Assembly: GCA_018500075.1 (NCBI GenBank)
Contig: JAHBAN010000130.1
Coordinates: forward strand, 1-31,817
Origin: Flavobacteriia bacterium
GTDB lineage: Bacteria > Bacteroidota > Bacteroidia > Flavobacteriales > Flavobacteriaceae
Reading direction: 5' to 3'
DNA length: 31,817 bases
The notes under the pieces were generated by a model. The model did not search any database and had not been told where the DNA came from. It saw nothing but the letters and a program-made list of their open reading frames with translations. Every line of letters begins with the position of its first letter. The first letter of the stretch is position 1. Position numbers and translations under genes: made by a program. Positions 23,146 to 30,067 of this stretch are shown here, one piece after another.

Positions 23146-23859
23146 ATGAAAAAAGTCTACGGATCAGCCGCCGAAGCGCTGGACGGCCTTCTCTTTGACG
23201 GTATGTTCATTGCCTCCGGCGGGTTCGGTCTTTGCGGCCTGCCAGAGCTTTTGTTGCAGGCCATCAAAGACGCTGGCACCAAAGATCTCACCTTCGCCTC
23301 AAACAATGCCGGCGTTGACGACTTTGGCATCGGCATTTTGCTTCAAACCCGGCAAGTGAAGAAAATGATTTCCTCATATGTCGGCGAAAATGCCGAGTTT
23401 ATGCGCCAGTATCTCTCTGGCGAGCTTGAGCTTGAGTTCAACCCCCAAGGCACATTGGCCGAGCGCCTGCGCTCGGGCGGCTGCGGCATCCCCGGCTTTT
23501 ACACTAAAACAGGCGTCGGAACGGTGATTGCCGATGGCAAAGAGCATAAAGATTTTCCGACAGGCCCAAATGGCCAGGATGAAACCTATATCCTGGAAAC
23601 CGGCCTCTTCGCCGACCTCGCTGTTGTAAAAGCCTGGAAAGCCGACGCCACAGGCAACCTCGTCTTCCGCAAAACCGCGCGCAACTTCAATCCGCCGGCT
23701 GCCATGTCAGGCAAAATCTGCGTCGCTGAAGTCGAGGAAATCGTGCCAACAGGCTCGCTTGACCCTGATCACATTCACCTGCCCGGCATCTACGTGCACC
23801 GCATCATTCAAGGCGATCACGAGAAACGCATCGAGCAACGCACAGTACGGAGCGCATAA
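23146..23859 (+). CDS. scoA: 3-oxoacid CoA-transferase subunit A
   Basis: With subunit B, transfers CoA from succinyl-CoA to acetoacetate or a similar 3-oxoacid in the cytoplasm. The 237 residues fit the family. The CoA-binding glycine loop is GMFIASGGFGLCGLPELLL (about 19-37), and the domain core shows LTFASNNAGVDDFGIGIL and GGCGIPGFYTKTGVGT. The ATG at 23146 has CAGGAG about 9 nt upstream and gives the conserved start MKKVYGSAAEAL. Subunit B follows after one base, so the two are co-translated. The sequence fits succinyl-CoA:3-ketoacid transferases better than AtoD, but the exact acceptor cannot be proven here. Confidence 0.93.
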   Translation: MKKVYGSAAEALDGLLFDGMFIASGGFGLCGLPELLLQAIKDAGTKDLTFASNNAGVDDFGIGILLQTRQVKKMISSYVGENAEFMRQYLSGELELEFNPQGTLAERLRSGGCGIPGFYTKTGVGTVIADGKEHKDFPTGPNGQDETYILETGLFADLAVVKAWKADATGNLVFRKTARNFNPPAAMSGKICVAEVEEIVPTGSLDPDHIHLPGIYVHRIIQGDHEKRIEQRTVRSA

Positions 23860-23860
23860 T

Positions 23861-24484
23861 ATGTGGGATCGCAATCAAATGGCGGCACGCGCCGCACAAG
23901 AGCTGCAAGACGGCTGGTATGTAAATCTGGGCATCGGCATTCCGACGCTCGTGAGCAACTACATCCCCGAGGGCATTGAAGTAACCCTTCAGTCCGAAAA
24001 CGGTATGCTCGGCATGGGGCCGTTTCCGATCGAAGGCGAAGAAGATGCCGATTTGATCAACGCAGGCAAACAAACCATCACAGAGCTGCCCCAGACCGCC
24101 TATTTTGACAGCGCGCAGAGCTTTGGCATGATCCGTGGTGGCAAGATCGCCATGGCCATTCTGGGCGCAATGGAAGTCGCCGAGAACGGCGATCTGGCCA
24201 ACTGGATGATCCCCGGCAAGCTCGTCAAAGGCATGGGCGGCGCGATGGATCTTGTGGCCGGGGTGGGCCGTGTGGTTGTGGTCATGGACCACACCAACAA
24301 ACATGGCGAAAGTAAAGTCCTCAAGGAATGCACCCTGCCACTCACCGGCAAGGCCGTTGTCGACCGCATCATCTCCAATCTCGGGGTGCTTGATGTCGTG
24401 GAAGGCGGGCTGAAAATCGTCGAGCTGGCCGATGGCGTGACAGAAGACGAAATGCGCGCGGCGACACAGGCCACACTGGTCTGA
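23861..24484 (+). CDS. scoB: 3-oxoacid CoA-transferase subunit B
   Basis: Catalytic partner of the upstream subunit. The 207 residues contain the active-site glutamate in LQSENGMLGMGP (the SENGxxGxGP motif), which forms the glutamyl-CoA thioester. Other family blocks are WYVNLGIGIPTLVSNYIP and KGMGGAMDLVAGV. The ATG at 23861 follows the subunit A stop by 1 bp. A strong intrinsic terminator begins 24 bp after its stop, so scoAB is a two-gene unit. The pair could use the acetoacetate made by the carnitine pathway at the left of the window or from polyhydroxybutyrate or leucine turnover. Confidence 0.94.
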   Translation: MWDRNQMAARAAQELQDGWYVNLGIGIPTLVSNYIPEGIEVTLQSENGMLGMGPFPIEGEEDADLINAGKQTITELPQTAYFDSAQSFGMIRGGKIAMAILGAMEVAENGDLANWMIPGKLVKGMGGAMDLVAGVGRVVVVMDHTNKHGESKVLKECTLPLTGKAVVDRIISNLGVLDVVEGGLKIVELADGVTEDEMRAATQATLV

Positions 24485-24507
24485 TCTCCTCTGCGGCGAG
24501 CACAAAG

Positions 24508-24535
24508 GCGGGTCTCCTCGGAGGCCCGCTTTTTT
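24508..24535 (+). terminator. Intrinsic terminator after scoB
   Basis: GCGGGTCTCC and GGAGGCCCGC form a 9-10 bp stem with one G-T pair and a tight loop, followed directly by TTTTTT (24530-24535). This is the clearest Rho-independent terminator in the window. The remaining bases to 24703 are GC-rich and hold no gene I can support. Confidence 0.9.
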
Positions 24536-24703
24536 CTTGGCCAAACCGCGCGACACATCAAGCGCAAAGGAAGCGGCCTGATGCTCTGCCTCCCCCGATC
24601 CGATAGAGGCTGGCCGCGGTCTTACGGCCAAAAGCAGGCTCGCCGGACCCGCGCGCCCCGCGCGCCACATACCCCGCCCGTCAGGGCAAAACCGTCACAG
24701 CCA

Positions 24704-25576
24704 TCACTTGGCCTGCGCCATCGCGAAGTTGAAGACACAGCCGTCACTTGCCAGTTCCGGCGGCGTCAGACAAAGCCCCCGCGCCGTTTTGAACGCGGCA
24801 AGCACCTTGGGCACATAATCGCGCGTCTGCGCATAGTCCGGCACACCGCCGGCGCGCTTCACAGCGTTTTCACCCGCATTATAACTCGCCAAAACAAGAA
24901 TAGGGTCGCGGTCAAACGTCTTCATCAACACATCAAGATACGCCACGCCCCCCTTGATATTCTGCGCAGGTTGAAACGCATCCGTGACCCCGAAGCGCTC
25001 CGCCGTGACGGGCATAAGCTGCATCAACCCCTGCGCCCCCGCCGCGCTCACAGCGTTCACCCGTCCGCCGCTCTCAATCGCAATCACCGCAAGCACAAGC
25101 GCAGGCGACACCTCGGTGCCGATCGTCGCCTTCAAAATATCCACCCCCCGCCGCTCGACAATCCCGCGCAAGAGGTCAAGCCGGGGGGTCGCAACACGCC
25201 TGCCGCCCGGCCCGTTGCTCACGCTCACCAGCGCAGGCGCAAGCCGTCCGGGGGCGCTCTCAGCAAGGCTTGGCGAAATCCTGTCCCAGAACCAGCTATA
25301 GGAGCCGGTCGGTTGGCGCGGGGCCGGCGCGCGCGCCGCGTCGGGCGTGGCGGGCGTGGCAGGCTTGGGCGTTGCGGGCGGCATAAGGCCACTGCTCTTG
25401 CCGCGCTGGCGCTCAAGATCGGCTGCATTTATCTGAATGGTAATCTTGTTCTTCGCCCCCGCCTTGAGCGGCTTCACCGTCTTGAAGGTAAAATCACGAA
25501 ACTGCGCAGGCTGATCAGCCAGCACAGGCGGCGCGCTCAGTAGCGCGAGAAGACTCATTACACATATGGCCCGCAT
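24704..25576 (-). CDS. Lytic transglycosylase (SLT domain)
   Basis: Periplasmic enzyme that cleaves peptidoglycan glycan strands. The 290 residues begin with a signal peptide (MRAICVMSLLALLSAPPVLA, cleaved after residue 20), followed by a Pro/Ala-rich linker (about 65-90). The SLT domain spans about 140-265. The catalytic glutamate is Glu168 in VIAIESGGRVNAVSAAGAQG, followed by GLMQLMP and the closing VLASYNAGENAV motif. Two Cys near the C-terminus (269 and 280) could form a disulfide. It lies between scoAB and the Tad pilus genes, pointing away from the pilins. A wall-opening role for the pilus is possible but not proven; general recycling is the alternative. The start has only a weak ribosome site. 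Confidence 0.92.
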   Translation of the reverse strand: MRAICVMSLLALLSAPPVLADQPAQFRDFTFKTVKPLKAGAKNKITIQINAADLERQRGKSSGLMPPATPKPATPATPDAARAPAPRQPTGSYSWFWDRISPSLAESAPGRLAPALVSVSNGPGGRRVATPRLDLLRGIVERRGVDILKATIGTEVSPALVLAVIAIESGGRVNAVSAAGAQGLMQLMPVTAERFGVTDAFQPAQNIKGGVAYLDVLMKTFDRDPILVLASYNAGENAVKRAGGVPDYAQTRDYVPKVLAAFKTARGLCLTPPELASDGCVFNFAMAQAK

Positions 25577-25928
25577 TTTTGCGTTCTGCTCTGCCTGTTA
25601 CTCTTCCAAACTATCGCAGACTCTTTCAATTTGAACCAGTCTGACAGCTCTTTTCACATCAAATTTGCGGCAAAATTACCCGTTCCATCAAAATGCACCG
25701 GCTTTTCAGACAAAAAGGCGCAAATTTTATTGTTGAATATCAGTTAACTAACCTACCGCCGCCGGATTGCACCCAAATGTGCTGAAATTGCTTAATTCGT
25801 GCCCAATTCCTGCCGTTTTCCACTGGCTATATCTGCCCATACCGAAACGGTGGTGAGCCAAAGAGAGAGCGCCCATCAAATGACCGCAAGGTAGGACAAA
25901 CCTAAATGATCCTTTGGAGGGACATACG
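25577..25928. promoter_or_regulatory. AT-rich divergent region between the transglycosylase and pilin genes
   Basis: 352 bp without a gene, clearly more AT-rich than its surroundings between about 25620 and 25830. It should hold the transglycosylase promoter and the promoter of the Tad locus. Visible items are an 8-bp palindrome AGTTAACT (about 25740-25747) and a strong GGAGGG ribosome site (25916-25921) before the first pilin. I could not place a convincing -35/-10 or sigma-54 site. Confidence 0.5.
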
Positions 25929-26117
25929 ATGATGAATTTTTTCAAGAACTTCCGTAAAGACGAAGACGGCGCGGTGACAGTTGACTGGGTGGTTCTCACA
26001 GCCGCCGTTGTTGGCCTCGCAGTTGCCGCTTACTCGTCGATCCAGACAGGCGCGTCAGACCTGACATCGCGCACAAACACCTATATGGATCGCCAAAACC
26101 CTGGCAGCTTCCGCTAA
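25929..26117 (+). CDS. Flp-type (type IVb) pilin, copy 1
   Basis: A 62-residue prepilin predicted to be cut by the Tad prepilin peptidase and assembled into a thin pilus. It has a short basic leader (MMNFFKNFRKDEDG), a likely cut after Gly14, then the hydrophobic helix AVTVDWVVLTAAVVGLAVAA and a small polar tail. The usual Flp mature start has Glu-Tyr at positions 5-6; here it is Asp19-Trp20. GGAGGG lies 7 nt before ATG 25929; the next ATG, one codon on, is also possible. A second pilin with the same core follows, and cpaB, cpaC, cpaE and cpaF follow that, which supports the pilin call. Which of the two is the major pilin is not known. Confidence 0.85.
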   Translation: MMNFFKNFRKDEDGAVTVDWVVLTAAVVGLAVAAYSSIQTGASDLTSRTNTYMDRQNPGSFR

Positions 26118-26136
26118 GTTTGCAAAAAGTGTTGCG

Positions 26137-26160
26137 CCGCCCTTCGGTGGGGAGGGGCGG
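26137..26160 (+). terminator. Stem-loop between the two pilin genes
   Basis: CCGCCC (26137-26142) pairs with GGGCGG (26155-26160) around a 12-base loop, just after the first pilin stop. There is no T-run directly after it, although T-rich DNA follows near 26170-26200. It may protect the abundant first pilin mRNA or reduce read-through into the second. Confidence 0.4.
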
Positions 26161-26221
26161 CCCCCGCTTATTTTGCTTCCGCTTTTTTCTGCTCCCTTTT
26201 TAGACTCCGGAGGCAAATCCA

Positions 26222-26407
26222 GTGTTGCCAACGATCAAACATTTTTTCAAACGTGATGATGGCGCCGTAACGGTCGATTGGGTCGTTCTGACAGCCGCGG
26301 TTGTCGGGCTGCTCGCAGCAGGCTACGGCATGATGCGCCAAGGCACAGCAGATCTGGCAGACGGCACATCCGACTATATGATCAGCAAGGACGCAGGCCA
26401 GTTCTAA
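26222..26407 (+). CDS. Flp-type (type IVb) pilin, copy 2
   Basis: A 61-residue paralogue of the preceding pilin. The leader is MLPTIKHFFKRDDG, with cleavage again expected after Gly14, and the mature start AVTVDWVVLTAAVVGL is identical in the two proteins. The rest of the helix and the tail (QGTADLADGTSDYM) differ, so this is an old duplication rather than a recent one. It starts with GTG at 26222; GGAGG (26209-26213) lies 8 nt upstream and no ATG fits. The shared Asp19-Trp20 pair replaces the common Glu-Tyr. It may be a minor pilin or a second major subunit. A terminator follows 25 bp after its stop. Confidence 0.85.
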   Translation: MLPTIKHFFKRDDGAVTVDWVVLTAAVVGLLAAGYGMMRQGTADLADGTSDYMISKDAGQF

Positions 26408-26432
26408 GGCCCGCCCCCGCATTTCGTAGATG

Positions 26433-26464
26433 CCCGCTGGCACCACCAGCGGGTTTGTCGTTTT
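26433..26464 (+). terminator. Intrinsic terminator after the pilin pair
   Basis: CCCGCTGG (26433-26440) and CCAGCGGG (26446-26453) form a perfect 8-bp stem with a CACCA loop, followed by TTTGTCGTTTT. It separates the pilin genes from the secretion machinery genes, as expected if pilin needs much higher expression. Confidence 0.8.
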
Positions 26465-26589
26465 GAAAGCGTCCCGCAGATTTCACGATATCACCCCGCA
26501 TCCAACACCTTCCTGCCACATTCCCGGGTTAATCATGCGCCAAGGCGCGGCCTCTTTGAGCCGCCCACATCAAACTTGAGGAAGAGATC

Positions 26590-27438
26590 ATGCGAGCCGT
26601 TTTCGGATTGGTACTCATAGCAGGCATCGCCCTCGCGGGCTTTGCTGTCTACATGGCGAAAGGTTACATCGACAGCACGCAGAGCGCGCTGGCCGCAGCA
26701 GAAGCCAACAGCGGTATGATCGACACTGTCGAGATTTTCGTTTCAAAAAAATCCGTCAAATATGGCGATAGCCTCGCCGCCGAAGATGTGCGCTTGGTGC
26801 CATGGCCCCGCAGGTCGGTCCCCGAAGGTGCCTATACTGTCCCGACCGATCTTTTCCCGCAGGGGTTTGACAAGCCGCGCGCCGTATTGCGCTCGATCGA
26901 GCCGGGCGAAGCCATTCTGACAGTCAAGCTCACAGAAGCCGGCCAGCAGGCAGGGCTGACCTCCCTGCTCCAGCCCGGCCAGCGCGCCTTCACCATCGAG
27001 GTTGATGTCACATCCGGGGTCTCCGGCTTTCTGCGTCCGGGCCATTCGGTCGATGTCTACTGGACAGGTCTGGTCCAAAACAGCCAGCGCAGCGCCGAGG
27101 TCACCAAACTGATCCAGTCAAGCCTGCCGCTGATCGCGATAGACCAATCCGCCAATGAAGAGGTCGAAAGTTCGGGCATCGCCCGCACCGTGACAGTCGC
27201 CGTCTCCGCACAGCAGGTCGCCTCGCTGGCGCAGGCCCAATCCACAGGCCGCCTGTCGCTGTCGCTCATCGGCTCGGGAGACGCCCGCACAAACGAGGTG
27301 ATCGAGGTCGATCAAAACGCATTGCTCGGTCTGACCGAAGTCGAAGCGCCGCTCGAAGTGCAGGAAGAAAAGATCTGCACCATCCGCACGAGGCGCGGCG
27401 CTGAAGTGGTCGAAATCGAGATCCCCTGCACCAATTGA
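26590..27438 (+). CDS. cpaB: Tad pilus assembly protein CpaB (RcpC)
   Basis: Periplasmic, membrane-anchored Tad component that works with the outer-membrane secretin. The 282 residues have one N-terminal membrane helix (VFGLVLIAGIALAGFAVYMA), a SAF domain (about 45-105; VEIFVSKKSVKYGDSLAAED), then the RcpC/CpaB domain with PGQRAFTIEVDVTSGVSGFL and PGHSVDVYW. The late VSAQQVASLAQAQSTGRLSL block is also typical. Two Cys near the C-terminus (KICTIR, IPCTN) may pair. GAGGAAGAGATC before the ATG gives the ribosome site. It follows the pilin terminator and leads the machinery genes. Confidence 0.94.
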   Translation: MRAVFGLVLIAGIALAGFAVYMAKGYIDSTQSALAAAEANSGMIDTVEIFVSKKSVKYGDSLAAEDVRLVPWPRRSVPEGAYTVPTDLFPQGFDKPRAVLRSIEPGEAILTVKLTEAGQQAGLTSLLQPGQRAFTIEVDVTSGVSGFLRPGHSVDVYWTGLVQNSQRSAEVTKLIQSSLPLIAIDQSANEEVESSGIARTVTVAVSAQQVASLAQAQSTGRLSLSLIGSGDARTNEVIEVDQNALLGLTEVEAPLEVQEEKICTIRTRRGAEVVEIEIPCTN

Positions 27439-27464
27439 AGCCCGCCAAAGGCAGCTCCCAAAGA

Positions 27465-27484
27465 GGCTCCGCACCTGCGGGGCC
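27465..27484 (+). terminator. Weak hairpin between cpaB and cpaC
   Basis: GGCTCCGCA (27465-27473) and TGCGGGGCC (27476-27484) pair over about eight bases with one G-T pair, then TTGTCT follows. The rest of the 209-bp gap before cpaC has an A8 tract flanked by TTGC/GCAA (27562-27577) next to TTGATT (27555-27560), which could be part of a second promoter, but the -10 is poor. Confidence 0.4.
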
Positions 27485-27647
27485 TTGTCTCTGTTGGCGG
27501 GGCAAACTGCGTGGCTGTTGCCTCAGATCAACATAAACAAAACAGATGAACGCTTTGATTCTTGCAAAAAAAAGCAAACTAACGCATGGTCGCGGCAATA
27601 AAGGGCAAAAAGCCCATTGGGTAATGTGATCAGAGAGGCAGGTCACA

Positions 27648-29069
27648 ATGATATTGAGCAGATTTTTCAAAGCAACAGTCGCAAGCATCGCACTCGCACT
27701 GGCAACAGCTCCAACCGCAAGCATGGCCGAGTCCCTGCGCGTGGTCAAACGCGGCACATCAAGCACGCTTGAAGTGCCCATGAACCGCGCAGTTGTCGTC
27801 GAGAGCGATCAGCCCTTCGCAGAGCTGAGCATCGCAAATCCCGCGATTGCAGATATTTCGTCGCTGTCGGACCGCACAATCTATGTGCTCGGCAAGGCCC
27901 CGGGCCTGACGACCCTGACCATTCTGGACGCCAACGGCCGCCTCATCACAAACGTGGATGTGCGCGTTGCCTCTGATATCACCGAATTCAAAGAGCGCCT
28001 GCGCCAAATTCTCCCCGGCGAGAAAATCGAAGTGCGCACCGCCAATGACGGCATCGTGCTTTCGGGCACAGTCTCCTCGGCGGCCCGCCTCCAGCGCGCC
28101 CTTGATCTGGCCGAGCGCTATGCGCCCGAGCGGGTGTCAAACCTCATGGTTGTCGGTGGGATCCAGCAAGTCATGCTCAAAGTGCGCTTTGCCGAAATGC
28201 AGCGCACCGTGTCCAAGTCGCTCAGCTCCTCGCTGTCGCTCAACGGCAGCGCAGCCGGCGGCAACCTCGGCATCAACGGCGGCACCAACACAACAAACAA
28301 CTCCGGCGCCATTTCAACAGCCCTCGGCGGCGCCGTGCCCAGCCTCAATGAAAACAACGGCGCAATGCTGTTTGGCTTCAATGCCGGTTCGGTTCAGGTC
28401 GGCGTTCTGCTGGAAGCCCTTGAAACAAAAGGCGTTGTGCGCACTCTGGCCGAGCCAAACCTGACCGCTCTGTCAGGTCAGGAGGCCAAATTCCTCGCGG
28501 GCGGAGAATATCCGATCCCTGTGGCGCAAGAAGGCGGCACCGTCTCGGTCGAATACAAGCCCTTCGGTGTCGAGCTGAATTTCGTCCCCCGCGTGGTAGA
28601 TGGCGACCTGATCAACCTCGAGCTGGAAGCCGCCGTTTCCTCGATTGATCCCAACAACGGCGCAACCTTCAACAACTTTACCGTTGATGCCTTCAAACGC
28701 CGCGAAACCAAAACAACAGTCGAGTTGCGCGATGGCGAGAGCTTTGCGATCGCCGGACTTTTGCAAGATGATTTCCGTGACACCGCCGGTCAGGTGCCCT
28801 GGCTCGGCGATCTGCCCGTGCTCGGCGCGCTGTTCCGCAGTGCCGACTACAACCGCCAGCAATCCGAGCTTGTGATCATCATCACAGCCCACCTCGTGAC
28901 GCCCACACGCGGCGAAGCCCTCGCCCTTCCCACCGATCGTGTGCGCCCGCCCTCCGAAAAAGACCTGTTCCTGCATGGCCGCGTTGCCAATACTGGCGAA
29001 CAAGGCGGCGTCGTCGGAGAGGTTGCAAAACAGGACTTCAGCGGCTCTTATGGTTATGTGATGGAGTAA
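27648..29069 (+). CDS. cpaC: Tad pilus secretin CpaC (RcpA)
   Basis: Outer-membrane secretin that forms the exit pore of the Tad pilus. The 473 residues begin with a signal peptide ending ASMA (cleaved after residue 27). An N-terminal pilus/secretin N-domain follows (about 35-105; VPMNRAVVVESDQPFAELSI), then a BON-like segment (about 110-170; IEVRTANDGIVLSGTVSSAA), and a secretin C domain (about 230-420). In the latter, LLEALETKGVVRTLAEPNLT, AKFLAGGEYPIP and VPWLGDLPVLGALFRS are hallmark motifs. An Asn/Gly-rich insert lies at about 200-230. It is followed 5 bp later by the OmpA-like lipoprotein, so those two are coupled. Confidence 0.95.
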   Translation: MILSRFFKATVASIALALATAPTASMAESLRVVKRGTSSTLEVPMNRAVVVESDQPFAELSIANPAIADISSLSDRTIYVLGKAPGLTTLTILDANGRLITNVDVRVASDITEFKERLRQILPGEKIEVRTANDGIVLSGTVSSAARLQRALDLAERYAPERVSNLMVVGGIQQVMLKVRFAEMQRTVSKSLSSSLSLNGSAAGGNLGINGGTNTTNNSGAISTALGGAVPSLNENNGAMLFGFNAGSVQVGVLLEALETKGVVRTLAEPNLTALSGQEAKFLAGGEYPIPVAQEGGTVSVEYKPFGVELNFVPRVVDGDLINLELEAAVSSIDPNNGATFNNFTVDAFKRRETKTTVELRDGESFAIAGLLQDDFRDTAGQVPWLGDLPVLGALFRSADYNRQQSELVIIITAHLVTPTRGEALALPTDRVRPPSEKDLFLHGRVANTGEQGGVVGEVAKQDFSGSYGYVME

Positions 29070-29074
29070 GGGAC

Positions 29075-29761
29075 ATGGTGGGGCTTATGAAAAAACCAAT
29101 GACGCGAAACGCGCTTGTCGCTTTGGCGGCCTTTACGGCACTCACGGCCTGTTCCTCAAACAACCAAGCCATGATGCGCTTTGAAAGCGAAGCAGGCGTT
29201 CTTTTGGGCGGTCGCGACTTTGGCAACGCAACGATGAACAACACCCAGATCATGTCTGGCGAAAAGTCTTATGCCATTGATCTGGCAAACAGATTTGCCG
29301 CCGAAGTGATCACAACGGTTCACTTTGCCTTCAATTCTTCACAGCTCGACGCCGGCGCGCAAGATGCGCTGCGTGAGCAGGCCAACTGGATCCGCCAGTT
29401 CCCGGAGATCACCTTCCGCGTCTTTGGCCATGCCGATGCCCCCGGCTCAAACAGCTATAACAAATCGCTTGGTCTGCGCCGCGCCAAGGCCGTTGTGGCC
29501 TTTCTCGCGACCCAGGGCATCAGCCAAAGCCGCCTCGAAGCGGTCTCCTCGCTCGGCGAAACACAGCCCCTCGTGGCCACAGAAGGCCGCGAGCGCCGCA
29601 ATCGCCGCGCCGTGACAGAAGTCTCGGGCTTTGTGCGCAGCCACCAATCGGTGCTGGATGGCAAATTCGCCCAAATCATCTATCGCGACTATGTGACAGG
29701 GGCGGGCGCCGAAACAACTCTCACCGGCATCACAGGTGGCGATCTGTCCACCTCCGAATAG
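29075..29761 (+). CDS. OmpA-family lipoprotein of the Tad locus
   Basis: A 228-residue lipoprotein that should anchor the outer membrane to peptidoglycan. The signal peptide ends with lipobox LTAC (Cys26 counting from the first ATG). The OmpA domain spans about 80-185: VHFAFNSSQLD opens it, and GHADAPGSNSYNKSLGLRRA contains Asp121 and Arg136, the pair that binds diaminopimelate in this family. A C-terminal 40-residue extension is not part of the domain. It sits between cpaC and cpaE, where cpaD lies in Caulobacter. AAGGGAC supports the first ATG (29075), while the ATG four codons on (MKKPMTRNAL) would give a more ordinary leader. Confidence 0.9.
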   Translation: MVGLMKKPMTRNALVALAAFTALTACSSNNQAMMRFESEAGVLLGGRDFGNATMNNTQIMSGEKSYAIDLANRFAAEVITTVHFAFNSSQLDAGAQDALREQANWIRQFPEITFRVFGHADAPGSNSYNKSLGLRRAKAVVAFLATQGISQSRLEAVSSLGETQPLVATEGRERRNRRAVTEVSGFVRSHQSVLDGKFAQIIYRDYVTGAGAETTLTGITGGDLSTSE

Positions 29762-30067
29762 CAAAATGGCGGAGTGGTCCGGCTCCGCCCCTCCCCCGAC
29801 CTTGGCCCAATCTTGGCCCAGTCTTCGTCCAGTCTTCGTCCAGTCTTGGCCCAGTCTTCCCGCGGCCTCGCGGCACAGCTCGTGGCTCCCGCGCGTCCAA
29901 ACTGGCCGCAATAATCGCAGAAAAGCAGGGATTTAGCCCCATTTCTGCCCCAGTCTAAAGCGATATTTTCTCAAAAGAAGTGGTGTGTCTTGCCAAAAGC
30001 AAGCCGCCGAGTCGCAGGGTATCGGCGCAAAAAGCCCGCCTGTGCACTCAAAACGAGGAATGAGCCA
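29762..30067. promoter_or_regulatory. Intergenic region between the OmpA-like gene and cpaE
   Basis: 306 bp without a supported gene. It contains a stem-loop (GGCGGAG 29768-29774 with CTCCGCC 29783-29789) that may end the upstream transcript, a five-unit 11-bp tandem array (29801-29855) and then AT-richer DNA (29955-30000) that probably holds a cpaE promoter. GAGGA at 30055-30059 is the cpaE ribosome site. Confidence 0.6.
29801..29860. repeat. 11-bp tandem repeat, five units plus a partial
   Basis: Units begin at 29801, 29812, 29823, 29834 and 29845 with exact 11-bp spacing: CTTGGCCCAAT, CTTGGCCCAGT, CTTCGTCCAGT, CTTCGTCCAGT and CTTGGCCCAGT, then CTTCC. Two unit types alternate in the order A-A-B-B-A. 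Every unit keeps CTT at the start and CCA near the end. The period is one DNA turn, not a codon multiple, which argues against a coding repeat. Confidence 0.9.

Noticed and set aside
22985..23198. Programmed frameshift at AAAAAAG runs in the Lys-rich tail of topA
   Set aside because: The -1 frame stays open to 23198, but A6G runs are unavoidable in a Lys-Ala tail. The zero-frame stop is at the expected place, and the extension has no recognisable domain.
24540..24703. Possible small RNA or gene between the scoB terminator and the transglycosylase stop
   Set aside because: Only a 5-bp GGCCG/CGGCC hairpin and GC-rich simple sequence are visible. There is no promoter, T-run or open frame that I can support.
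29730..29942. Minus-strand open frame with repeated Trp-Thr-Lys-Thr-Gly peptides over the 11-bp array
   Set aside because: The apparent peptide repeat comes from reading the 11-bp tandem DNA in one frame. There is no ribosome site or family.
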